A DNA stretch of 20,240 nucleotides from Clostridiales bacterium (lineage in GTDB: Bacteria > Bacillota > Clostridia > Oscillospirales > Oscillospiraceae): the NCBI GenBank assembly GCA_019421525.1, contig JAHZFC010000023.1, positions 1-20,240 on the forward strand, written 5' to 3'. Shown here in pieces: positions 12,446 to 19,522 of this stretch. Every line of letters begins with the position of its first letter. Position 1 is the first letter of the stretch. The position numbers and the translations under genes are program-made. The notes under the pieces were generated by a model. That model had not been told where the DNA came from, did not search any database, and saw nothing but the letters and a program-made list of their open reading frames with translations.

Positions 12446-15028
12446 TCATTTGTCGCAGAAATCGATTTGTATCAGGCGGAACTCCAGAGGTTCCAGTACC
12501 GCGTCGTACTCCAGTACGCCCTGGGAGATCCTGGGCTCTATGGACCGGGCCAGGGGGTGGGCGCTGGCTTTCAGGTGTTCCAGCCGGTATTGGTCCAGAG
12601 CGGGGATCCGGCCCCCGTCGGGGGCACCCATCTTGACCCAATAGTCAAAGGCGCTGCCGTGTTCCCGGTCGATGATGAACTCCACCGCCTCGGATACAGG
12701 CCGGAGGGGCAGACCGGACAGCCGGAGCGAGAAGGGCTGGCGGCGCTGCTCGGAGAAGGGGGTATATCGGGTGGTCTTGTTGACGTTGAGGCTTTTGTTA
12801 TTGGCAAAGATATCGCTGAAATGCTCATAGTTGTACAAGAGGATCGAGATCCGGTCCTGGGAACGGGTGACGATATATCCCTTGCCCCGGGCCAGGACCT
12901 CCGGACACAGCTGCCGCAGCGATTGGTAAGCGAGGAATTGGGGCTTGCGGATGCCGTTGACGGTCAACAGGCCAAGCCCTCCGTGGAAAATATCGTCAGA
13001 GAGGGGCTGCTCCTCGATGAAGTCGGAGACGGCCCAGTAGCCCAGGCAGGCCAGCCCGTCGCTATGCTCCAGGACGTTTTTGATGACATAACAGCCGGCG
13101 AACAGCGTGTCGCTGATCAGATTGGAATGGGAGACGCTCAGGTTCCACTCTGTGATCCATAGGGGCAGATGCTCTAGGCCCAGTTCGGCTTGGAACTGTG
13201 TCAAAAATTCATGGAATGACTCCAGATGATCCGGATCGTGGGAGAGCGGGATTCCGGCCATCAGCGGAAGTTGGGAGCCACCTGGCGTGTGGGGGACCAG
13301 ATGGTCGGGCTGCCAGGAGTGCAGGTCGATTTTGATCTGACCGGGCTGCCAGACCACGCCGTAATACTGAGCACAGAAGAAGTCCGGCGTAACTCCGTGC
13401 CCCAGCTCCCAGCGGAAGAAGCGGCGGGCCCATTCGATGCTCTCCTGATGCATGAACGTCATAGGCGGGGCCCCCACCTGGATGTTAGGGCTGAAAGCCT
13501 TGACGGCCTGAAATGTCTCACAGTACAGTTGGAAAAAGGCCAGATCGTCCTGCATGCCGAACATCTCGGTGGAGGAGTCGGCGTTGTTCCACAGCAGGAC
13601 GGGGAGGGTCTCTACCGTCCGCAGGCCGTAGCGCCCGATGATGTGCCGGAAGAAGGCGCGCACCAGGTCCAGCCAATCCTCCAGGCGGGCTGGCTGGGAG
13701 GTGTTGTATTTGTTGTTGAAGATGATCTTCTGCCGGTCCTGGGCCAGCTCGATGGGCATGAAGGACAGCTGGAGCATGGGCTTCAGACCAATGGAAAAGA
13801 GATAATCGAACACCATGTCGATGGTTCTGAAGTTGAATGCCAGATCCCCTGTGTCGGTTCGGGTGACCACCATCATGTCATCGGACAGGAGGCCGTGGAA
13901 TTTGATGTATTCAAAACCGATTTGACGCTGCATATCCTCCAGCTGATTCTGGATTTCCCGGTACAAGATCTCCTTAGCACTGCCGATCCCTACCAGCTTG
14001 CGGTAGCGGTCATCAAAACGGCCAACGACATAGCCCCAGTCACAGGAGATATCCAGCGCCTCCCGTTCCCGACGGGGCGAGCTGATCTGGTCCCGGTGGG
14101 GGAGGTAACGGGAGATGGACGAAAGATCAAATCCACCGGGGCCGAGACGTTCGCTGAGATAATTGGTCCGTTTGTCCTTTCCAACGCCCGAATGGTCCGC
14201 TTTTCTGTGGGCTTTGCGGTAGACGCTGGGGAGGGTTTGGTACTTGGATTTGAAGGCCCGGCCAAAAGACTGGGCGTTGGCGTAGCCGTTGTTCAGCGCC
14301 ACGGTATCGATGGGGTCGTCTGTGGAAGTCAGGTCGCTGACTGCGTGGCTCAAACGTACGCTGTTGTAGTAATCGGAAAAGGTCGTGTCCAGATAGCGGG
14401 AGAACAGAGATGAGAGGTAAGGCGAAGACAGATGGACGGCGTTGGCCAGCTGGACGAGGCTTAGGTCCTCGCGGTAGTGCTCGTCGATGTAGCGAACGAT
14501 CTCGTTCATCCGCTCCAGATATTTGTCCTGGCCGCCTGCGAAGTCGGTGCGGGACGTCTGGAATTTCTGGGTCAGCTCCTTGAGCATGCTGTAAGCGAAG
14601 GATTTGTTGTCGTATAACGCGGCGGCATCCTGAGGCTGTGCGGCGTTGCGCTCCACTATCAGCGCGATCAGGCTGCGCAGGTCGTCATACCGCCCTTTGT
14701 CCTCGTCTTTGCTGGAGTTGCACAGGAAATAGAGCTGGTCTGCCTCCGTGAGGGACAGGTCGAATTTGTGCAGATCCAGGTGCACGATCAATGCCAGACT
14801 GCTGTCTTGGCTGGACAGCTCGTGGATCTGGTTGCTGTTGACCAGCAGCAGGTCTCCCTCCTGCAGATGGCTGGTCTCACCCAGGACCTGGACGGTGGCA
14901 GATCCCCTCAGGATAAAGATCAGTTCTGCTGTGGGATGCCAGTGCTTATGGATATCTGTGATCTGGGTGAGCTGGACTTGGAAGGGGACGCTGGGCGGAA
15001 AGGCAAAGGGATAATATGTATCATTCAT
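12446..15028 (-). CDS. AraC regulator fused to a GH39-like domain (acid/base Glu replaced by Asn)
   Basis: An 860-residue cytoplasmic protein with three parts: an AraC-type cupin (HKHWHPTAELIFILRG, about residues 27-42), an AraC double helix-turn-helix (about 172-273, LSLVQLANAVHLSSPYLSSL), and a GH39 beta-xylosidase-like barrel plus beta-rich tail (about 320-860). The nucleophile region is intact, with E627 in LWITEWNLSVSHSNLISDT, but the acid/base motif normally WNEPN reads WNNAD with N482. The enzyme domain is thus probably a sugar sensor rather than a catalyst. The start is ATG 15028, preceded by GGTGA at 5-nt spacing; GTG 15037 is an in-frame alternative. It has no signal peptide. It heads an operon with the MBL-fold gene and is divergent from the ABC transporter, which it likely controls. 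Confidence 0.9.
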   Translation of the reverse strand: MNDTYYPFAFPPSVPFQVQLTQITDIHKHWHPTAELIFILRGSATVQVLGETSHLQEGDLLLVNSNQIHELSSQDSSLALIVHLDLHKFDLSLTEADQLYFLCNSSKDEDKGRYDDLRSLIALIVERNAAQPQDAAALYDNKSFAYSMLKELTQKFQTSRTDFAGGQDKYLERMNEIVRYIDEHYREDLSLVQLANAVHLSSPYLSSLFSRYLDTTFSDYYNSVRLSHAVSDLTSTDDPIDTVALNNGYANAQSFGRAFKSKYQTLPSVYRKAHRKADHSGVGKDKRTNYLSERLGPGGFDLSSISRYLPHRDQISSPRREREALDISCDWGYVVGRFDDRYRKLVGIGSAKEILYREIQNQLEDMQRQIGFEYIKFHGLLSDDMMVVTRTDTGDLAFNFRTIDMVFDYLFSIGLKPMLQLSFMPIELAQDRQKIIFNNKYNTSQPARLEDWLDLVRAFFRHIIGRYGLRTVETLPVLLWNNADSSTEMFGMQDDLAFFQLYCETFQAVKAFSPNIQVGAPPMTFMHQESIEWARRFFRWELGHGVTPDFFCAQYYGVVWQPGQIKIDLHSWQPDHLVPHTPGGSQLPLMAGIPLSHDPDHLESFHEFLTQFQAELGLEHLPLWITEWNLSVSHSNLISDTLFAGCYVIKNVLEHSDGLACLGYWAVSDFIEEQPLSDDIFHGGLGLLTVNGIRKPQFLAYQSLRQLCPEVLARGKGYIVTRSQDRISILLYNYEHFSDIFANNKSLNVNKTTRYTPFSEQRRQPFSLRLSGLPLRPVSEAVEFIIDREHGSAFDYWVKMGAPDGGRIPALDQYRLEHLKASAHPLARSIEPRISQGVLEYDAVLEPLEFRLIQIDFCDK

Positions 15029-15045
15029 ATAGTTCACCGGTGATA

Positions 15046-15074
15046 AGAGTAACGCATTTTGTGGGCTTTGTCAA
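15046..15074 (-). promoter_or_regulatory. Promoter of the AraC-GH39/MBL operon
   Basis: Minus-strand TTGACA (15074-15069) and TACTCT (15051-15046) are separated by 17 bp. The predicted transcription start near 15039 leaves a leader of only about 11 nt, just enough for the GGTGA site before ATG 15028. Confidence 0.55.
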
Positions 15075-15169
15075 TAAGACCTTTCATTTTTTAAGAAAAG
15101 CAGAAGAAGGAATGGGAAAAGAAATGTAAAAGCCCCAAAAATTTAATGATAGGAGCATAAGTTATCTCG

Positions 15170-15206
15170 TTGAATTTTATGCATTTTTGCCTATATAATA
15201 AAATGC
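15170..15206 (+). promoter_or_regulatory. Promoter of the ABC transporter operon with overlapping inverted repeat
   Basis: TTGAAT (15170-15175) and TATAAT (15194-15199), spacing 18, lie in the AT-rich divergent region. An inverted repeat GCATTTT-N12-AAAATGC (15181-15206) covers the spacer and -10, a plausible operator. About 135 nt of AT-rich leader follow before the ATPase start; I see no riboswitch or attenuator in it. The remainder of the 15038-15341 intergenic region holds nothing else I can name. Confidence 0.55.
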
Positions 15207-15341
15207 AAGCAGGGAGAAAGAGCTCTGACAGACAATGTGATTTGTTTATAAAAATAAAACATGAAAGTTATATTGGGGAAAATACAAATCATTTGAAAGC
15301 TTATAGGATGAGGCTCTGTTTTTTAGTAAAGGGGTGCGCGC

Positions 15342-16892
15342 ATGGAACAGGCGGCGAGGCATGAGGTCATTTTGGAATGCAGGGGCATCACGAAGGTGTT
15401 TGGCCCTGTGGTAGCACTGGACAAAGTGGACTTGCTGGTGAAGCGGGGCGAGGTCCGGGGCCTGATCGGAGAGAATGGGTCTGGGAAATCTACCGTGACG
15501 TCCATCTTTTCCGGGATGCAGCCGGCGGACTCCGGTGAGATGTTCTACCAGGGACAGCCCTGGAAGCCCCGTTCCATGGAATGGGCGGCCACCCGGGGGG
15601 TGGGCATGATCGTCCAGGAGACTGGCACCGTGCCTGAGATCACCGTGGCGGAAAACATGTTCCTGTGCCAGGCGGACCGGTTTGCCTCCTTCCACAAAAA
15701 GAACGGGAGGCGCTGGGGCTTCATCAACGGCTCGGCCATGGTGAAGGCGGCACAGAAGGCGCTGGATGACATCGGCGCGTCCCACATCGATGCCCGGGCC
15801 AGGACCGACACCCTGGATATGCAGGACCGCAAGCTGGTGGAGGTGGCCAAGGTGTGGATGCAGGAGCCGCAGGTGCTGGTGGTGGACGAGACCACCACCG
15901 CCCTGTCCCAGAAGGGCCGCGACATCATCTACGGCCTGATGGACCGGATGCGGGAGAGCGACCGGGCGGTGGTGTTCATCTCACACGACCTGGATGAGAT
16001 CAAGGAGCGGTGCGACACCCTCACTGTCCTGCGGGACGGACATATCATCCGGACCTTTGAGAAGGCGGGATATGACGACGACGCCATCCGCGCCTCCATG
16101 ATCGGCCGCGAGATGCAGGGCGATTATTACCGGAGCGACTGGGATGGGAGCCATGGGGACAAGGTGGTGCTGGAGATCCGCGGCGGCGGCCTGGGCAGCC
16201 AGCTGGTGGACTTTGACCTCCAGGCCCACGAGGGGGAGATCCTGGGCATCGGCGGCCTGTCCCACTGCGGGATGCACACTGTGGGCAAGGTGCTCTTCGG
16301 AGACATCAAGCTGGAGGAGGGTTCTGTCCTGGTATACACCCGAAAGGAGGAGGGCGAGACGGTGGTCAGCCCCGCCTTCGCCATGAAGCGGGGGATCGGC
16401 TATGTGGCCAAGGACCGGGATGTGGAGTCGCTGAACACCCAGACCTCCATCCGGGACAACATCGCCATCGCCGGGCTGGACCGGTTCGCCATCAAGAACT
16501 TCCTCATCACATACGGCCGGGAGAAGGCCTATGTGGAGAAGCAGAGGGACACCATGCAGATCAAATGCTTCTCCATCGACCAGGAGGTCTCCCAGCTGTC
16601 CGGCGGCAACAAGCAGAAGGTGGTCTTTGGCAAATGGCTGGGATGCGATTCTCAGATCCTGATCCTGGACTGCCCCACCCGCGGGATCGATGTGGGCGTG
16701 AAGCAGTCCATGTATCAGATGATGTATCAGATGAAAAAGCAGGGCAAGACCATCATCATGATCTCAGAGGAGATGTCGGAGCTGATCGGCATGTCGGACC
16801 GGCTGGTCATCATGAAGGACGGGCGCATCACCCACGAGTTCCCCCGGAGTGCGGAACTGTCCGACCGTGAGATCATCAACTACATGATTTGA
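15342..16892 (+). CDS. CUT2-type sugar ABC transporter ATPase (RbsA/XylG/MglA-like, two nucleotide-binding domains)
   Basis: A 516-residue cytoplasmic double ATPase that drives sugar import. Domain 1 has an intact Walker A (GENGSGKST, 43-51), Q92, Walker B with catalytic E183 (VLVVDETTTAL) and H-loop H215 (FISHDLDE), but its signature reads LDMQD (158-162) instead of LSVGQ-like. Domain 2 keeps the signature LSGGN (419-423) and CPTRGIDVG, but its P-loop region (LGIGGLSHCGMHTVG) is degenerate, the Walker B Glu is C444 and the switch His is replaced (MISEEMSE). Hence one composite ATP site looks functional and one degenerate. Domain 2 degeneracy is usual for this family. Ribosome site AAAGGGG precedes the ATG. 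It is followed after 15 bp by the first permease gene. Confidence 0.93.
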   Translation: MEQAARHEVILECRGITKVFGPVVALDKVDLLVKRGEVRGLIGENGSGKSTVTSIFSGMQPADSGEMFYQGQPWKPRSMEWAATRGVGMIVQETGTVPEITVAENMFLCQADRFASFHKKNGRRWGFINGSAMVKAAQKALDDIGASHIDARARTDTLDMQDRKLVEVAKVWMQEPQVLVVDETTTALSQKGRDIIYGLMDRMRESDRAVVFISHDLDEIKERCDTLTVLRDGHIIRTFEKAGYDDDAIRASMIGREMQGDYYRSDWDGSHGDKVVLEIRGGGLGSQLVDFDLQAHEGEILGIGGLSHCGMHTVGKVLFGDIKLEEGSVLVYTRKEEGETVVSPAFAMKRGIGYVAKDRDVESLNTQTSIRDNIAIAGLDRFAIKNFLITYGREKAYVEKQRDTMQIKCFSIDQEVSQLSGGNKQKVVFGKWLGCDSQILILDCPTRGIDVGVKQSMYQMMYQMKKQGKTIIMISEEMSELIGMSDRLVIMKDGRITHEFPRSAELSDREIINYMI

Positions 16893-16907
16893 GGAGGGGG
16901 CAACGAT

Positions 16908-17954
16908 ATGGAACAAGTCAATCAGGAAAATCTGGCCTCCAGCGAGTTGCAGCAGAAACGGCTGCGCAGCGCCCTTCTGATGAAGCGCCTGACCAATTTC
17001 ATCCCCATCATCGGCACGGCGGTGCTGGCGGCGCTCTTTTTCGCCGTGTGTATCGCGAAGGGCTACGACATCGACACCAACCTCATCGTGGTCATCAAGC
17101 GGGCCATGATCATCGGCTTTCTGGCCACCGGCGCCTCCTTCATCTTTGCCATCGGCTCCTTCGATCTGTCGCTGGGCGCGAATATGCTGGTGTCCGCTGC
17201 TGTGGGCGCTGCGGTGTATAACGCCACCGGCAGTCTCATCCTGATGCTGGTGGTGTGCATCGCGGTGTGTGTGGTGTTCTCTCTGGTGAACGCGGCGCTG
17301 GCCTCTGTGTTCAACCTGCCTGTGTTCGTCATGACCATCGCCATGATGAGCGTGTTCACCGCCCTGGCTACCCTCATCATCTCCAATGTGGACGCCAACG
17401 GCATCGACACCCGCCTGTCCAGGCCCAGCAACCCGGACAACGTATACTACCAGGTGCTGGGGAATATGTGGTTCCAGCTGGCCATGCTGGTGATCTTCGT
17501 ACTGCTGTGCGCCTTTCTGTTCAACTATATGAAGATGGGCCGGCGGCAGAAGTTCATCGGCGGCAACCCCGTCTGCGCCCGGCTCACCGGCATCGCCCCC
17601 ATGGGCATCACCATATTCTCCTTCACCATCGCGGGCCTGGGCGTGGGCCTGGCCGCTTACTTCACCATTTTGCAGGATGTGTCCATCTCCACCTCCTCCG
17701 GCAGCGGCGTGGGCATGAATATGCTCATCGCCATCGTGTTCGGCGGCATGGCCATCTCCGGCGGCCCCCGCACCAAGGCCCTGGCGGCCTTCATCGGCGG
17801 CTTCTCTATGGCCTTCCTGGACCAGTTCATGACCCTCCTGCTGCTGGACACAAACACCGGCTCCGCCGTGACCCAGGTGGTGAAGGCAGTGCTCTTCCTG
17901 ACCGTAGTGACGCTGCTCTCCTTGAGCTATCGGACCAAGCTGCTCCCCAGATAA
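16908..17954 (+). CDS. Sugar ABC transporter permease 1 (RbsC-like)
   Basis: A 348-residue inner-membrane permease of the BPD_transp_2 family. It has a cytoplasmic N-terminus (about 30 residues), then around 8-10 membrane segments. The family loop motif, usually GGIDLSVG, is here GSFDLSLGAN (83-92), and the coupling region reads GGNPVCARLTGI. The ribosome site GAGGAGGGGG lies about 8 nt before the ATG. It sits between the ATPase and the binding-protein gene. Because a second, different permease follows the binding protein, the membrane channel is probably a heterodimer, whereas RbsC-type permeases normally form homodimers. Confidence 0.93.
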   Translation: MEQVNQENLASSELQQKRLRSALLMKRLTNFIPIIGTAVLAALFFAVCIAKGYDIDTNLIVVIKRAMIIGFLATGASFIFAIGSFDLSLGANMLVSAAVGAAVYNATGSLILMLVVCIAVCVVFSLVNAALASVFNLPVFVMTIAMMSVFTALATLIISNVDANGIDTRLSRPSNPDNVYYQVLGNMWFQLAMLVIFVLLCAFLFNYMKMGRRQKFIGGNPVCARLTGIAPMGITIFSFTIAGLGVGLAAYFTILQDVSISTSSGSGVGMNMLIAIVFGGMAISGGPRTKALAAFIGGFSMAFLDQFMTLLLLDTNTGSAVTQVVKAVLFLTVVTLLSLSYRTKLLPR

Positions 17955-18019
17955 TCAGGATTGTCGAAGCAAAAACGCTTTGATGATAATACACCAAAAA
18001 ATGAAATGAGGAGGACACT

Positions 18020-19372
18020 ATGAAAAAGCATACTTACCTGAAGCGGATGCTCGCCATGGGCCTGGCGCTGGCCATGAGCCTCAGCCTGGCCGCCTGCGGC
18101 AACGGGACCAGCAACGAGAGCACCCCGCCCTCCAGCGAGGATGTGGTGCAGTCCACTGAGCCGGACGCCTCTACAGAGCCCTCTGTGGAGCCCGCCTACA
18201 ACACCAACTACAAGGGCAAGACCACCTATGCTGACATCGCCGAGCAGCTCCGCGCGGACACCACCCTGGACCTGAACGGCCTGGATTCCGAGATCTTCAC
18301 CATCACCGGCTATGCCCAGGGCTATGACTTCAACGAGGCCTGGTTCGGCTCCCTGACCCAGATGGTCAACTCCGGGGCCCAGGTCATGCTGATGGCCGGC
18401 TCCTCCCAGTTCGCCTTCAACTTCGGCGGCCTGGCCCGCACCGCGGAGGAGACCGACATCCGTGTGGGCGGCATCGACTCCCTGACCCCCGAGTTCCGGG
18501 ATCTGCTGGCCGGCGGCGTGTACGACTTCTGCTCCGGCTCCTACCCCTCTATGATCGGCCCCGCCATTGCCCTGATCCTTCGGGACCTGGAGGGCAACCC
18601 CCTGACCGACGCTGAGGGCAACGCTCCCGCCGTCACCATGAGCCATGCCATCGTCCACTCTGTGGATGAGCTGGACCAGGTGCTGGCTGAGGATACCGCC
18701 GGCAACTACGCCTACAACGCCGGCGTGGTGTCCGCCCTGATGAACGCGCACTACGACACCTTCATGGGCGCCGTGTCCAATGCCCAGTGGGACAAGGTCC
18801 TGGAGACCAAGAACACTTACGGCAGCGAGCCTGTGGCCACCCTGTCCAAAGAGTATCAGATCGGCATCCTGCGCAACGACGTGACCTCTGACGAGGCCCT
18901 GGCCTATGAGGGCTACCTCACCGAGCTGGCCGACGCCATGGGCTTCTCCGTCACCTTCTCCGAGTCCACCGAGGGCAACGCCACCAACGAGGTCAACCAG
19001 ATCGACACCTGGGCTGCCGCTGGCTTCGACGCCATCGTGTCCCTGTCTTCCGGCTCCAGCTACGACCAGGCCGAGGCCTGCAACAGCCACGGCATGAAGT
19101 ACGTCCAGTTTGCCTCCCAGCCCGAGGACGACGACCTGATGGACCTGGAGACCCTGGACAGCTACCTGGGCGCCGTGGGCCCCGGCAAGTACAACGAGGC
19201 CGAGGCCGGCTACCGTCTGGCCAAGTATTACATTGATGCCGGTTACACCGACTTTGCCATCTTCGGCGGCTCCATCATGTTTGGCGCTGAGCAGCACGCC
19301 TACCGCGTGGGCGGCATGATGGCCGCCATGATCGAGTATGAGACCGGCATACCCAACACCGATTTCAACTGA
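18020..19372 (+). CDS. Substrate-binding lipoprotein of the sugar ABC transporter, apparently circularly permuted
   Basis: A 450-residue lipoprotein: signal peptide MKKHTYLKRM plus hydrophobic core, lipobox LSLAAC with lipidated C26, then a Ser/Thr/Glu-rich tether (27-65). Residues 91-215 resemble the C-terminal lobe of ribose-type binding proteins (AQVMLMAGSSQFAFNFGG; RVGGIDSLTPEFRDLLAGG; YPSMIGPAIALIL). Residues 279-442 resemble the N-terminal lobe (YQIGILRNDVTS; YEGYLTELADAMGF; IDTWAAAGFDAIVSLSS; AEAGYRLAKYYIDAGYTDFA; YRVGGMMAAM). The normal order is the reverse. Residues 216-278 would be the bridge joining the original termini. Ribosome site GAGGAGG is just before the ATG. Codon use is strongly biased to C/G-ending optimal codons, consistent with high expression. 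The ligand is unknown; transporter class suggests a pentose or related sugar. Confidence 0.88.
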   Translation: MKKHTYLKRMLAMGLALAMSLSLAACGNGTSNESTPPSSEDVVQSTEPDASTEPSVEPAYNTNYKGKTTYADIAEQLRADTTLDLNGLDSEIFTITGYAQGYDFNEAWFGSLTQMVNSGAQVMLMAGSSQFAFNFGGLARTAEETDIRVGGIDSLTPEFRDLLAGGVYDFCSGSYPSMIGPAIALILRDLEGNPLTDAEGNAPAVTMSHAIVHSVDELDQVLAEDTAGNYAYNAGVVSALMNAHYDTFMGAVSNAQWDKVLETKNTYGSEPVATLSKEYQIGILRNDVTSDEALAYEGYLTELADAMGFSVTFSESTEGNATNEVNQIDTWAAAGFDAIVSLSSGSSYDQAEACNSHGMKYVQFASQPEDDDLMDLETLDSYLGAVGPGKYNEAEAGYRLAKYYIDAGYTDFAIFGGSIMFGAEQHAYRVGGMMAAMIEYETGIPNTDFN

Positions 19373-19388
19373 CAGAGGAGGTCTTTCT

Positions 19389-19415
19389 GCCCGCCCGGGC
19401 CCAGCCCGGGCGGGC
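19389..19415 (+). promoter_or_regulatory. Stem-loop after the binding-protein gene (mRNA stabiliser or partial attenuator)
   Basis: A perfect 12-bp GC stem (19389-19400 with 19404-19415) has loop CCA and no U-run. It lies 16 bp after the binding-protein stop. Such a stem commonly raises binding-protein levels over the downstream permease by protecting the upstream mRNA. A second stem, CCTGAGCC/GGCTCAGG, spans 19435-19471. Confidence 0.5.
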
Positions 19416-19522
19416 GGGGAGGCGGATCTCACGACCTGAGCCCGCTGGCGCGGGCCGCCGGCAGGCTCAGGTGATGAAGATCACGCCGCCCGGCGCGAAG
19501 CAGTGAAAGGGGAAGCATACAT

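Noticed and set aside
12200..14413. Long + strand open frames under the AraC-GH39 and MBL genes
   Set aside because: Shadow frames; the minus-strand products have complete, recognisable domains and motifs.
17927..19432. A 501-codon minus-strand open frame opposite the binding-protein gene
   Set aside because: It results from extreme codon bias in the lipoprotein gene; it has no signal, domain or ribosome site.
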